A DNA stretch of 64,000 nt from Sphingopyxis sp. (GTDB lineage: Bacteria; Pseudomonadota; Alphaproteobacteria; Sphingomonadales; Sphingomonadaceae). The translations under genes were made by a program, and so were the position numbers. The DNA is taken from assembly GCA_030145715.1 (NCBI GenBank), contig JAIXHQ010000002.1, positions 1 to 64,000 on the forward strand, written 5' to 3'. This document shows, in pieces, positions 45,164 to 53,985 of the stretch (position 1 is its first letter; each line of letters opens with the position of its first letter). The notes beneath the pieces are model-generated. The model saw only the letters and a list, made by a program, of their open reading frames with translations, ran no database searches and was not told where the DNA came from.

Positions 45164-45598
45164 ATGTCGAATCCCGAGGCCACTCCGGCCTCTGCCACCT
45201 CCGCCGACAAGCGTCAGCCGCGGCAGTCGCGCCTGGTAAAGGCCGCGCTTGCCTGTGCGCGACTCGGCCAGTTCGACGTGACGATCCGCAACGTGTCGGA
45301 AACCGGCCTGGGGGGGCAGGCACCCGCCGCCCTGATCCTGGGCGAGCGCGTGACGATCTTTCTGCCAGGTCACGAACCGATGCTGGGGACGGTCCGCTGG
45401 GTGGCCGACACGAAATTCGGCATCCAGAGCGACAAGCTGATCGAACCGACGCGGCTGCGCGCGGCGCATGGCAGCGGCGCGCCGGCAGCCAATGTGTTCA
45501 CGGGGTTCGAAATCATGCCGCCGCTCAGCGCCTCGGTTCGTCGTCCGGGCCTTTCGCTGGGTACGAACAGGCCGGGGCAGTTCGGCCGCAAATCATAA
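45164..45598 (+). CDS. PilZ-domain protein
   Basis: 144 residues from the ATG at 45164. QPRQSRLVKAALACARLGQF and IRNVSETGLGGQAPAAL carry PilZ-like motifs, although the first lacks a clear RxxxR and NVSETG replaces the usual D/NxSxxG with an acceptable variant. It might sense cyclic di-GMP weakly or not at all. The C-terminus is disordered. It converges on ctrA across a terminator. Confidence 0.75.
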   Translation: MSNPEATPASATSADKRQPRQSRLVKAALACARLGQFDVTIRNVSETGLGGQAPAALILGERVTIFLPGHEPMLGTVRWVADTKFGIQSDKLIEPTRLRAAHGSGAPAANVFTGFEIMPPLSASVRRPGLSLGTNRPGQFGRKS

Positions 45599-45623
45599 CA
45601 ATCGCACGCGACGACGGCGCATG

Positions 45624-45654
45624 AAAAAGCCGGCGCGGATCGCTCCGCGCCGGC
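45624..45654 (-). terminator. Intrinsic terminator of ctrA
   Basis: On the minus strand an 11-bp perfect stem (GCCGGCGCGGA, loop GCGA, TCCGCGCCGGC) is followed by TTTTT, 33 bases after the ctrA stop codon. Confidence 0.85.
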
Positions 45655-45686
45655 TCCCCCGTTATGCCGAAAAGATGGAATGTGGG

Positions 45687-46394
45687 TCAGGCGACGCGGC
45701 GGACCTCATTGCCCTCGTCGTCGATGTCGCGAAGGACATAGCCGCGGCCCCATACCGTCTCGATATAATTTTCGCCGTTGCACGCGAGCGCCAGTTTCTT
45801 GCGCAGCTTGCAGATGAAGACGTCGATGATCTTGAGTTCGGGTTCGTCCATCCCGCCATAAAGATGGTTCAGGAACATTTCCTTGGTCAGCGTCGTGCCC
45901 TTGCGCAGCGAAAGCAGTTCGAGCATCTGATATTCCTTGCCGGTCAAATGCACGCGGGTCGTATCGACCTCGACCGTCTTGGTATCCAGATTGACCGCCA
46001 GCTTACCCGTCTTGATGACGCTCTGGCTGTGGCCCTTTGAACGGCGGACAACCGCATGGATGCGGGCAACCAGTTCGTCGCGGTGAAAGGGCTTGGTGAC
46101 ATAATCGTCGGCGCCAAAGCCGAACGAGCGCACCTTGGAATCCATTTCGGAAATGCCCGACAGGATCAGCACCGGCGTCTGCACCTTTGCGGTGCGGAGC
46201 TTTTTCAGCACGTCATAACCGTGCATGTCGGGCAGGTTTAGGTCGAGCAGAATGATGTCATAGTCATAGAGCTTACCGAGATCCAAGCCTTCCTCACCCA
46301 GATCGGTGGTATAGACATTGAAGCCTTCGGTCGTGAGCATCGTGTCGATCGCCTTGGCGGTCGTCGGCTCGTCCTCGATCAGCAGTACGCGCAT
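45687..46394 (-). CDS. ctrA: Cell-cycle response regulator CtrA
   Basis: 235 residues. Receiver domain with the phosphoacceptor Asp51 ([17 protein letters not shown]), and an OmpR-type winged helix with [17 protein letters not shown] and [10 protein letters not shown], very close to alphaproteobacterial CtrA. It controls cell-cycle, division and surface genes. The C-terminus EGNEVRRVA ends in a non-polar tail. Its upstream region holds a full CtrA box and a GANTC site, so autoregulation and methylation timing are likely. Confidence 0.96.
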   Translation of the reverse strand: MRVLLIEDEPTTAKAIDTMLTTEGFNVYTTDLGEEGLDLGKLYDYDIILLDLNLPDMHGYDVLKKLRTAKVQTPVLILSGISEMDSKVRSFGFGADDYVTKPFHRDELVARIHAVVRRSKGHSQSVIKTGKLAVNLDTKTVEVDTTRVHLTGKEYQMLELLSLRKGTTLTKEMFLNHLYGGMDEPELKIIDVFICKLRKKLALACNGENYIETVWGRGYVLRDIDDEGNEVRRVA

Positions 46395-46521
46395 TAGGCA
46401 CCCCTTGACTGTGTTCCACGATGATCCCGCAACCCGATCGCGCGACCATCAAGGATGTCACCGACCCCCACCATTGCAGGACTGCCGGAACGTTAACCAC
46501 GAAACTAATGAAGGGAAAAGG

Positions 46522-46537
46522 TTAATTTTGATTTAAC
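46522..46537. promoter_or_regulatory. CtrA box upstream of ctrA
   Basis: Exact TTAA-N7-TTAAC, 128 bases before the ctrA start codon, with GAGTC (a GANTC methylation site) at 46552. Next to it CGCGGA-AG-TCCGCG (46539-46552) forms a small hairpin that might end the LysR transcript. Confidence 0.7.
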
Positions 46538-46563
46538 CCGCGGAAGTCCGCGAGTCGCGGCCA

Positions 46564-47526
46564 TTATGCAACAGTTGATCGAACCGTCCCCGCATCATCG
46601 CGGGACGGAATATCATGGCCATGTGTGCCGGTGCAGGACAGCTTCAGATGATCGACAAGAAAGTCCGAAAGCGCCCGGACGCGCGCTGGGCGCAACCGCG
46701 AGGGCGGCGATAGCAGGTGCAGATGCGCCTGCGGCATCGACCAGTCGGTCAGGATCGGCACGACGCGCCCTGACGCCAGTCCGTCGGCGGCGATGAAGTC
46801 GGGAAGCACCGCGATCCCGCCGCCCGCGACCACCAGCGGCACTGCAATATCGCCATTGTTGGCAAACAGCGGCCCGGTCGGCAACACTGTCGCTTCCTCG
46901 CCCCGGCGATGGAAATGCAGCGGCATCGCGCGCTGGCGATGGCCGTAACCGATCAGCCGGTGGCCCGACAATTCCAGCGGATGTTTCGGCACGCCATGTT
47001 TTTCCAGATAGGCAGGGCTAGCGATCACGGACGTCGCGACCGGCGCGATCGTCCGCGCCAACAGGCTGGAATCGGCGAGCGGCGATATTCGCAGCGTCAG
47101 GTCGATCCCCTCGGCGACCGGATCGTGGCGCGCGTCGCTTAACAACACTTCGAGTTCCACCGCCGGATGCCGATCGAGAAATTTCGCCAGAGGCGGACCC
47201 AGCACCTTGATCCCGAAACTCATCGGGGCGGCAAGGCGGATCGGCCCCGCCAGATCGACCCGGTCGCCGCGCGCGGCCTCGGTCGCCGCGGTCGCGGCCG
47301 CGACCATGGTTCGGGCCTCGTCCAACAGACCGGCGCCCGCGGTGGACACGGTGACGACGCGCGAACTGCGGTGAAGAAGCGTGATACCCAGCGATGTTTC
47401 CAACCGGGTCACCGCCTTGGACACGCTGGCCTTTGACAGGCCCAGAGCCGCTGCGGCGGGCGTGAAGCCGCCGCTGTCGGCGACCGCGACGAAACAGGCC
47501 CAGCCTTCGAAATCAGGAAGCGCCAT
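46564..47526 (-). CDS. LysR-family transcriptional regulator
   Basis: 320 residues. Helix-turn-helix in residues 10-50 (FTPAAAALGLSKASVSKAVT) and a co-inducer domain (AGPIRLAAPMSFGIKVLGPP), close to the branch that regulates quinone- or aromatic-responsive genes. It is divergent from the pirin-wrbA-DODA block and probably controls it. The gene lies upstream of ctrA on the same strand, with its own stop at 46564. Confidence 0.9.
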   Translation of the reverse strand: MALPDFEGWACFVAVADSGGFTPAAAALGLSKASVSKAVTRLETSLGITLLHRSSRVVTVSTAGAGLLDEARTMVAAATAATEAARGDRVDLAGPIRLAAPMSFGIKVLGPPLAKFLDRHPAVELEVLLSDARHDPVAEGIDLTLRISPLADSSLLARTIAPVATSVIASPAYLEKHGVPKHPLELSGHRLIGYGHRQRAMPLHFHRRGEEATVLPTGPLFANNGDIAVPLVVAGGGIAVLPDFIAADGLASGRVVPILTDWSMPQAHLHLLSPPSRLRPARVRALSDFLVDHLKLSCTGTHGHDIPSRDDAGTVRSTVA

Positions 47527-47545
47527 GATCCTTTACCCTCGAATC

Positions 47546-47585
47546 GGAAACGATGAGTTTCCATCTATGCTATTTCAGAAACGAT
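47546..47585. promoter_or_regulatory. Probable LysR operator in the divergent intergenic region
   Basis: GGAAAC-5-GTTTCC (47546-47562) is an inverted repeat, and GAAACGAT recurs at 47547 and 47578, 31 bases apart, close to three helical turns. It lies between the LysR start and the pirin gene. Confidence 0.5.
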
Positions 47586-47678
47586 CCCAATGCTTATCTT
47601 GGCTTCAACAGATGAGCGCGGCCCGGCGGCATGGCTTCGATGAAGGCCCCACGGACTGCGCAAGGAAAGGACAAGGCC

Positions 47679-48386
47679 ATGATCGATATTCGTAAGTTCG
47701 ACACGCTGGGCCATGCCGACCACGGTTGGCTGGACGCCCGCCACCATTTCTCGTTCGCCAATTATCACGATCCCGATCGCATGGGCTGGGGCGCGCTTCG
47801 CGTCTGGAACGACGACGCCATCGCGGCACAGTCGGGCTTTCCCCCGCACCCGCACCGCGACATGGAAATCATCACCTATGTCCGCACCGGCGCGATCAGC
47901 CATCGCGATTCGATGGGCAATGCCGGACGCACTGCGGCGGGTGACGTCCAGGTGATGAGCGCCGGGACGGGCGTGACGCACAGCGAGTTCAACCTGGAGG
48001 ATGAGGAAACGACACTGTTCCAGATCTGGATCATGCCCGATCGTGCTGGCGGCAACCCCGGCTGGGGCGCGCGCCAGTTTCCGCAGGCCGACCGGTCGGG
48101 CCAGTTCATCACCCTCGCCAGCGGGATCGACGGCGACATCGAACGGTCCGGCGCCCTGCCGATCCGTGCCAACGCCCGTGTCGCGGCGGCAACGGTGAAC
48201 GCCGGTGAGACGGTGTCCTATGACCTTGGCACCGGACGCCACGCCTATCTGGTCGCCGCCAAGGGCCGCATCCGCGTCAATGGCGCGGACGCTGATCCCC
48301 GCGACGGCATCGCCCTGCGCGATGTCGGCACAATAGAGGTTGAGGCGATCGACGACGCCGAACTGGTGCTTGTCGACAGCCTCTGA
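47679..48386 (+). CDS. Pirin family protein (cupin-type quercetinase-like)
   Basis: 235 residues. The bicupin N-terminal metal site is in [15 protein letters not shown] with several histidines, followed by [12 protein letters not shown] and the C-terminal cupin half. Pirins bind iron and some oxidise quercetin-like flavonols. The ATG at 47679 gives the normal start. First gene of the block divergent from LysR. Confidence 0.92.
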   Translation: MIDIRKFDTLGHADHGWLDARHHFSFANYHDPDRMGWGALRVWNDDAIAAQSGFPPHPHRDMEIITYVRTGAISHRDSMGNAGRTAAGDVQVMSAGTGVTHSEFNLEDEETTLFQIWIMPDRAGGNPGWGARQFPQADRSGQFITLASGIDGDIERSGALPIRANARVAAATVNAGETVSYDLGTGRHAYLVAAKGRIRVNGADADPRDGIALRDVGTIEVEAIDDAELVLVDSL

Positions 48387-48475
48387 TCCTCCGGGTCGCC
48401 GCCAGTCCCCCCTCCCCCGGCGGCGGCCCCCCCTCTTTCCCACTTTCCCTCTTCCAAACGTCGAAAGGACAAAAA

Positions 48476-49078
48476 ATGGCAAAGATTCTGGTGCTCTATT
48501 ATTCGAGCTATGGCCATATCGAGCAGATGGCCGATGCGGTCGCGGAGGGCGCGCGCGCCACGGGCGCCGACGTCGATATTCGCCGCGTCGCCGAAACCGC
48601 TCCTGAAGCGGTGGTAAAGGCCGCCGGTTTCAAGACCGACACGGCGCATCCATTGCTCACCGATCCCAACGAACTGACCAATTATGACGCGATCATCGTG
48701 GGCACGCCGACGCGCTTTGGCCGCATGTCGAGCCAGATGGCCAGTTTTTGGGACACCGCCGGCGGCGTCTGGGCACAGGGCAAGCTGAACGGCAAGGTCG
48801 GCGCGGCCTTTACGTCGTCGGCATCGCAGCATGGCGGACAGGAAACGACGCTGTTCAGCATCCTGACCAACCTGCTCCATTTCGGCATGACGATCGTCGG
48901 GCTCGACTATGGCTATGCCGGTCAGATGGGCGTCGACGAGGTCAAGGGTGGCGCGCCTTATGGCGCGACGACGCTGGCCGACGGCGACGGATCGCGCCAG
49001 CCCAGCGAAGCTGACCTCGGCGGGGCCCGCTATCTTGGCGATCGCGTCGCAAAGACCGCGGCAAAACTGACTGCCTGA
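48476..49078 (+). CDS. wrbA: NAD(P)H:quinone oxidoreductase WrbA
   Basis: 200 residues, flavodoxin-like. [20 protein letters not shown] at the N-terminus is the FMN phosphate loop; [17 protein letters not shown] and [15 protein letters not shown] are WrbA signatures. It does two-electron reduction of quinones, avoiding semiquinone radicals. Follows the pirin gene by 89 bases. Confidence 0.95.
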   Translation: MAKILVLYYSSYGHIEQMADAVAEGARATGADVDIRRVAETAPEAVVKAAGFKTDTAHPLLTDPNELTNYDAIIVGTPTRFGRMSSQMASFWDTAGGVWAQGKLNGKVGAAFTSSASQHGGQETTLFSILTNLLHFGMTIVGLDYGYAGQMGVDEVKGGAPYGATTLADGDGSRQPSEADLGGARYLGDRVAKTAAKLTA

Positions 49079-49082
49079 GCCG

Positions 49083-49883
49083 GTGCGCCGTCTGCCGGGC
49101 CTGTTCGTTTCGCACGGTTCGCCCATGATGGCGCTCGAACCCAGCCCGGCGCGGGATTTCCTGACCGGGCTGGGCGCGCGGCTGCCACGCCCGCGTGCAG
49201 TCCTGGTCGTGTCGGCGCATCATGACGCCGCCTATCAGGAAGGCCGCGCCACCGTCACCGCCTCCCCCGCGCCGCCGACGATCCATGATTTCGGCGGCTT
49301 TCCGGACGAACTGTTCGCGATGCGCTACCCGGCACCGGGCGATCCGGCGCTGGCGTGGCGCATCGTCGACCTCCTCGCCGGTCATGGCCTATCCGTCTCC
49401 GTCGATCCGGAACGCGGGCTGGACCATGGCGCATGGGTGCCCTTGTCGCTCGTCTATCCCACCGCCGACATTCCCGTCGTCCAGTTATCGATCGCCTCCA
49501 ACGCATCGCCCGCATGGCATCATGCGCTTGGTCGGACGCTCGCGCCGCTGGGTGACGAAGGCGTGCTGATCGTCGGTTCGGGCAGCATCACCCATAATCT
49601 GCGGGCGCTATTCTCGGCCCGCCTGCCGATCGACGCGCCCGCGCCGCAATGGGTCACGGGTTTCACCGACTGGATCGCCGACCGCATGGCGGCGGGCGCG
49701 ATCGACGATCTGCTCGACGCGGTTGAGCGCGCGCCGCACGGGCGCGACAATCACCCGACGCCGGACCATATATTGCCGCTGTTCGTCGCCATGGGGGCGG
49801 GCGGCACACCGTTTCAGGCCGACCGTTTGCACCACAGCGTCACCTATGGCCTGCTCGCGATGGATGTTTACGCTTTCGGCTGA
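49083..49883 (+). CDS. 4,5-DOPA-type extradiol ring-cleavage dioxygenase (YgiD family)
   Basis: 266 residues. FVSHGSPMMALE near the start gives the first metal histidine, VVSAHHDAAY the next, and GVLIVGSGSITHNL and the C-terminal DNHPTPDHILPLFVAMGAG complete the site. It cleaves catechol-like rings. GTG start at 49083, four bases after the wrbA stop. With pirin and WrbA it forms a catechol/quinone-handling set. Confidence 0.9.
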   Translation: MRRLPGLFVSHGSPMMALEPSPARDFLTGLGARLPRPRAVLVVSAHHDAAYQEGRATVTASPAPPTIHDFGGFPDELFAMRYPAPGDPALAWRIVDLLAGHGLSVSVDPERGLDHGAWVPLSLVYPTADIPVVQLSIASNASPAWHHALGRTLAPLGDEGVLIVGSGSITHNLRALFSARLPIDAPAPQWVTGFTDWIADRMAAGAIDDLLDAVERAPHGRDNHPTPDHILPLFVAMGAGGTPFQADRLHHSVTYGLLAMDVYAFG

Positions 49884-49907
49884 TCCGCACGCGTCCTATA
49901 GCGCGCC

Positions 49908-50591
49908 ATGCTCCTTTCAGACCGTGTCCTGTTCCTCGACGGCGAGGCCCTCGTCATCGACAAGCCCGCCGGCCTGCCCGTCGATGCCCCGCGCGACGGC
50001 AGCCTCAGCCTTGAAAACCATCTCGACCTGCTCAAATTCGGTTTCAAACGCTGGCCGCTGCCCGTCCACCGGCTCGACCGCGATACGTCTGGATGCCTGC
50101 TCCTGGCCCGCAATCCCAAGGCGCATGGCCGCTTCACCCGCGCGTTCGAGGCGCGTGAGGTCGACAAGCAATATCTGGCGATCGTCGACGGCATTCCCGA
50201 CGGCGACAGCGGCACGATCGACCTGCCGCTCGCCAAAATATCGACCGCCGAAGATGGCTGGCGAATGGTTGGCAATCCCAAGGGCAAGCCATCGGTGTCG
50301 CATTGGGAGAAGCTGGCGGTGGTGGAAGGCCGCAGCCTGCTGCGTTTTCGTCCCGAAACCGGCCGCACCCATCAACTGCGCGTCCACGCTCTCGAAGGAT
50401 TGGGCTTTCCGCTCGTCGGCGATGCCGTTTACGGTCGTGGCGGCGCCAAAAGCCGGACCCTCCTTCACGCCGAACGGCTGGTCGTGAAACGTGACGTCAA
50501 GCCGTCCATAATTGCCGAAGCGCCCTTCCCCGACGGCTTTGCCGCGCTGGGCTTCGCGGCGCCGGAGGGAGCGTCGCCGACCCGTGGCTGA
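49908..50591 (+). CDS. RluA-family pseudouridine synthase
   Basis: 227 residues. HRLDRDTSGCLLLARN carries the catalytic Asp; KQYLAIVDG, RPETGRTHQLRVH and GDAVYGR complete the fold. No S4 domain is visible, so it is the short RluA type. The RNA target is not clear. Its end overlaps the arfB start by eight bases. Confidence 0.92.
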   Translation: MLLSDRVLFLDGEALVIDKPAGLPVDAPRDGSLSLENHLDLLKFGFKRWPLPVHRLDRDTSGCLLLARNPKAHGRFTRAFEAREVDKQYLAIVDGIPDGDSGTIDLPLAKISTAEDGWRMVGNPKGKPSVSHWEKLAVVEGRSLLRFRPETGRTHQLRVHALEGLGFPLVGDAVYGRGGAKSRTLLHAERLVVKRDVKPSIIAEAPFPDGFAALGFAAPEGASPTRG

Positions 50592-50985
50592 CATCCCCGA
50601 CAGCGCGATCAGCGAGAAATTTCTCGCTGGAACGGGGCCGGGTGGTCAGAATGTCAACAAGGTCGCGACCGCGTGCCAGTTGCGCGTCAACGTCTATGCG
50701 CTCGGCCTTACGCCAGATGCTTACAGGCGGTTGAAAACGCTGGCGGGCAGCCGCATGACGACCGAGGGCGAACTGGTCATCCTGGCACGCCGTTACCGCA
50801 CACAGGAATCGAACCGGGCCGATGCCCGCGAACGGCTGGAGGCGCTGATCGATGCCGCCCTGGTCCGCCCCGAACGCCGGATCAAGACAAAGCCGAGCAA
50901 GGCCGCCAAAGCAAAGCGCGTCGACAGCAAAAAGGCGCGGAGCGCCGTCAAGGCCGGCCGCGGACGGGTGCGCGGGAACGACTGA
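50584..50985 (+). CDS. arfB: Alternative ribosome-rescue factor ArfB (class I-like peptidyl-tRNA hydrolase)
   Basis: 133 residues from a GTG at 50584. The GGQ motif occurs as GTGPGGQNVNK, and the lysine/arginine-rich tail (KAAKAKRVDSKKARSAVKAG) is the part that enters the mRNA channel of stalled ribosomes. It releases nascent chains on messages without stop codons. Overlaps the previous gene. Confidence 0.93.
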   Translation: MADIPDSAISEKFLAGTGPGGQNVNKVATACQLRVNVYALGLTPDAYRRLKTLAGSRMTTEGELVILARRYRTQESNRADARERLEALIDAALVRPERRIKTKPSKAAKAKRVDSKKARSAVKAGRGRVRGND

Positions 50986-50994
50986 GACCCCGAC

Positions 50995-51585
50995 ATGACC
51001 AGCCTTTACCGTCTCGACGCCCCCGCCGCGGCAGTCGCTGCGACCTTTGCGGCCGAGGCGGGGGATGATCCATGGACCGGCGATTATGTCGCGCCCGCCC
51101 GCCCCGCGCCGGTCGTGGTCAGCGACGGGCGCGGCGGATCGCGCCGGTTTCTGCGCCCGCGCCTGTGGGGCGTCCCCCCGCCGCCGCTGGGCGACCGGCC
51201 GGTCACCACCGTCCGCAACCTTGAAAGCCCCTTCTGGATCGGGACGCTGCGCCATGCAAAACTGCGCTGCCTGATCCCTGCCACTGCCTTTGCCCTGTGG
51301 TCAGGACCGGCGAGCACCCGGCGGCAGCACTGGTTTTCGGTGCCTTCGCAGCCCCTGTTCGCCTTTGCCGGAATCCAGCGGCAGAGCGACGACTGGCCGT
51401 GCTTCGCGCTGTTGACGACCGACGCCAACCGCCTGGTCGGGCAGTATCATCCGCACGGGATGCCGGTGATACTCGACCCCGCCGACCATGCGACATGGCT
51501 GTCGGGCGAATGGCGCGATGCGATCGCACTGGCCAAGCCCTTTCCCGGTCAGTTGATGATCGTCGGCGACGCCCCGCCGCGATAG
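50995..51585 (+). CDS. SRAP (YedK/HMCES) family protein lacking the catalytic cysteine
   Basis: 196 residues. RPRLWGVPPPP, RCLIPATAFALW, FAFAGIQ, ANRLVGQYHPHGMPVIL and PFPGQLMIV align with the SRAP fold. Active members begin MCGR with Cys2, which forms the thiazolidine link to abasic DNA; this one begins MTSLYRLD, and the YEW glutamate is replaced by LW. His152 is kept. It may be a catalytically altered DNA-binding paralogue. The start at 50995 is 10 bases after arfB; no earlier in-frame start with MC was seen. Confidence 0.8.
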   Translation: MTSLYRLDAPAAAVAATFAAEAGDDPWTGDYVAPARPAPVVVSDGRGGSRRFLRPRLWGVPPPPLGDRPVTTVRNLESPFWIGTLRHAKLRCLIPATAFALWSGPASTRRQHWFSVPSQPLFAFAGIQRQSDDWPCFALLTTDANRLVGQYHPHGMPVILDPADHATWLSGEWRDAIALAKPFPGQLMIVGDAPPR

Positions 51586-51596
51586 TGAATTTTCAC
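51585..51596. promoter_or_regulatory. GTGAA-TT-TTCAC palindrome before the PilZ gene
   Basis: A perfect 12-base dyad starting at the last base of the previous stop codon, followed by a further TTCAC at 51607. It may be an operator; no regulator is assigned. Confidence 0.3.
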
Positions 51597-51635
51597 CATA
51601 TATCTTCACTTTAGAGTAACCAACGCCCCTCTAAA

Positions 51636-51995
51636 ATGCGGCGAATCAAACGCAACACTGGGACCAGAACCGTGCTGGGAAACAATGCCGTCGAAGCCAG
51701 AAGGACCCCAGGCGGAGGGCGCGGCGCCGAACGCGCGCCCGTCAACGGGCGTGCGCGCTATCGCGAACCGGGACTGAACCCCTTTGACGTCGAACTGTTC
51801 GACCTGTCCTCGACCGGCTTTCGTATGGTCACATTTTTCCGGCCACAGGTCGGCAAGCATATCTGGGTGAACCTGCCGGGGCTTCAGCCGCTGGAAGCGA
51901 TCGTCCGCCGCGCCGATGGCAATAATTACGGCTGTGAGTTCGTCAATCCGCTGCACCCGTCGGTGGCGACGCATCTACAGGCCAAATTGCGGTAA
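51636..51995 (+). CDS. Small PilZ-domain protein
   Basis: 119 residues, possibly shorter with a GTG start at 51672. GRARYREPGLNPFDVELFDL and SSTGFRMVTFF include the PilZ D-L-S-S-T-G motif, but only an R-x-R-x-x-R element before it. Then VGKHIWVNLPGLQPLEAIVR and GCEFVNPLHPSVATHL are typical of short sphingomonad PilZ proteins. It is convergent with the EVE gene. Confidence 0.78.
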   Translation: MRRIKRNTGTRTVLGNNAVEARRTPGGGRGAERAPVNGRARYREPGLNPFDVELFDLSSTGFRMVTFFRPQVGKHIWVNLPGLQPLEAIVRRADGNNYGCEFVNPLHPSVATHLQAKLR

Positions 51996-52004
51996 TTTCC
52001 GCGA

Positions 52005-52430
52005 TCAGCCCGCGGGCTTTTCCGACATCTTCAGGATATGCGCCCACTCGTCGGGCCGCACCCGCCCGACCGACAGCCGCGATAAGCGGATCAGGTCCAT
52101 GTCGGCCAGTTTCGGGTCGGCCTTGATCGCGGCCAGCGTCACCGGGTTGGCCAGCGGTCGCAGCGGCGCGACGCGCACGACGACCCATGGCGAACCCTGA
52201 TCAGCGGTCGGATCGGCAAAGCTTTCCTCGGTGATCGTCATGATCCCCACGCATTCTTTGCCGATATTGCTGTGATAGAACAGCGCCTCGTCGCCGACCT
52301 TCATCGCCATCATGTTCAGCTTTGCGGAATGATTGCGCACTCCGTCCCAGATGCCGGTGTCATCCTTGACAAGCTGGTCCCACGCATAGGCGTCAGGTTC
52401 GGATTTCATCAGCCAATATTGCTTGCTCAT
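52005..52430 (-). CDS. EVE-domain protein
   Basis: 141 residues. QYWLMKSEPDAYAWDQLVKD, WDGVRNHSAKLNMMAMKVGD, ALFYHSNIGKECVGIM are the EVE/thymocyte nuclear protein 1 family. The fold resembles YTH and PUA domains that bind modified bases; in bacteria it often accompanies DNA-modification systems, but none is next to it here. Confidence 0.93.
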   Translation of the reverse strand: MSKQYWLMKSEPDAYAWDQLVKDDTGIWDGVRNHSAKLNMMAMKVGDEALFYHSNIGKECVGIMTITEESFADPTADQGSPWVVVRVAPLRPLANPVTLAAIKADPKLADMDLIRLSRLSVGRVRPDEWAHILKMSEKPAG

Positions 52431-52564
52431 GGCGCGGGCTTAGCCGAGCGATGCGCGCGACGAAACCGCCTTTTTCCCTTTAACCCGCCTGCCGCAGCGC
52501 CTAAATCACAGCTTATGAGGCGTCTGTATAGGCGCCGCCTTCTTATCGGATGGATGTTGATCGC

Positions 52565-53494
52565 ATGACTGTTGCCGTTCCCGTCATTTCCATGTCGCTC
52601 CCCGCCGAGCGGTTCGCGCAGGATTTCGGAGCGTCGTTCGAACGCTTCGGCTTTGCGATGATAACCGACCATGGCATCGACCCCGCGCTAATCGACGAGG
52701 CGTGGGGGAGAGCGAAAGCCTTTTTCGCGCTGCCGGAGGAAACGAAGCGTGCCTATCATATCGCGGGGGGCGGCGGGGCGCGCGGATACACGCCATTCGG
52801 CACCGAAATCGCCAAGGGCGCAAAGGAAGTCGACCTCAAGGAATTCTGGCACGTCGGTCGCGACCTGCCCGCTGGCCACCGGCTTGCCGCGCAACAGCCG
52901 AACAATATCTGGCCGGCCGAGGTCGACGGATTCCGGGCCGCCTATGACAAATTATTCGCCGAATTCGACCGGGTCGGCGGGCGGCTGCTGTCGGGCATTG
53001 CGCGCTACCTTGGCCTTGCTCCCGATTTTTTCGACGACACGGTCGCCGACGGCAACAGCGTGATGCGCCTGCTCCATTATCCGCCCGTCGCCGCCCCGGC
53101 CAAGGGCATCCGGGCCGAAGCGCATGAGGACATCAACACCATCACGCTGCTGCTGGGTGCAGAGGAAGCGGGGCTGGAAATCCTCGACAAGGATGGAAGC
53201 TGGCTTCCCGTGTCGCCGCCACCGGGCGCGATGGCGGTCAACGTCGGCGACATGCTGCAACGGCTGACCAACAACCGTCTGCCTTCGACGACCCACCGCG
53301 TCCGCAATCCCGACGCGGGCCGCGCCAGCATCGCGCGCTATTCGATGCCCTTTTTCCTCCATTTCCGGTCGGACTATCCGATCGAAACGCTGGAAAGCTG
53401 TGTCGATGCGGCGCACCCCGACCTTTACCCCGATCCAATCACCGCCGACGAATATCTGCAACAGCGGCTGCGTGAAATCGGACTGAAGGCCTGA
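52565..53494 (+). CDS. Isopenicillin N synthase-like 2-oxoglutarate/Fe(II) oxygenase
   Basis: 309 residues (or 314 from 52550). Fe ligands: His and Asp in RAEAHEDINTITLLLG, and the distal His in PSTTHRVRNP, with Arg in RYSMPFFLH binding 2-oxoglutarate. N-terminal DIOX_N part FERFGFAMITDHGIDPALID. It oxidises an unknown small molecule. No biosynthetic neighbours are seen. Confidence 0.9.
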   Translation: MTVAVPVISMSLPAERFAQDFGASFERFGFAMITDHGIDPALIDEAWGRAKAFFALPEETKRAYHIAGGGGARGYTPFGTEIAKGAKEVDLKEFWHVGRDLPAGHRLAAQQPNNIWPAEVDGFRAAYDKLFAEFDRVGGRLLSGIARYLGLAPDFFDDTVADGNSVMRLLHYPPVAAPAKGIRAEAHEDINTITLLLGAEEAGLEILDKDGSWLPVSPPPGAMAVNVGDMLQRLTNNRLPSTTHRVRNPDAGRASIARYSMPFFLHFRSDYPIETLESCVDAAHPDLYPDPITADEYLQQRLREIGLKA

Positions 53495-53506
53495 GGCCCG
53501 CCGCGT

Positions 53507-53935
53507 TCAATGCATCGTGTCGGCGGGCGCTTCGGCCGGTGCCGCGACCACCGGCCGCGACAGAACCCACCAGCCGCCGACCATCAGAAGTACGGACAGC
53601 GCCTCGATAATCATCGCCTGGACGATGCCGGCGTTGACCGGGTCGCCGTTCGCCACGCCGAATACCCGGCCGACAAGCGCGGTGCCATAGAGGGCGGCGG
53701 GGACCAGCAACGCGCGCAGCCAGCCAGGCACCAGCGCGCCGATCGCCGCGGCGCCCGCCGCGACAAGGAAAAAGGCGGAAAGGTCGGCGCGGATCGTGTT
53801 GGTCGCCGGCCCTTCGACCAATATGCCAAAACTTTCGGTATAGCTGGCCGGATCGAACAGTCCCCGCGCGCCGACGATGACAAAGAGCAGCGCCCACAAT
53901 AATATGGCGCCGCGCAAGACCCAATTGACCATCAT
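53507..53935 (-). CDS. Hypothetical four-helix membrane protein (DUF4345-like)
   Basis: 142 residues from the ATG at 53935 after GGGGAGAAGA. Four hydrophobic helices, near residues 5-25, 46-65, 68-90 and 100-125. Conserved-looking FDPASYTESFGILVEGPATN between the first two. The family assignment is tentative, and no function is known. It lies between two convergent or codirectional genes with no operon partner. Confidence 0.65.
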   Translation of the reverse strand: MMVNWVLRGAILLWALLFVIVGARGLFDPASYTESFGILVEGPATNTIRADLSAFFLVAAGAAAIGALVPGWLRALLVPAALYGTALVGRVFGVANGDPVNAGIVQAMIIEALSVLLMVGGWWVLSRPVVAAPAEAPADTMH

Positions 53936-53985
53936 TCTTCTCCCCATTCCGGGGCAGGCTGGGCCATCGGGGCGAAAAGTGCAAT

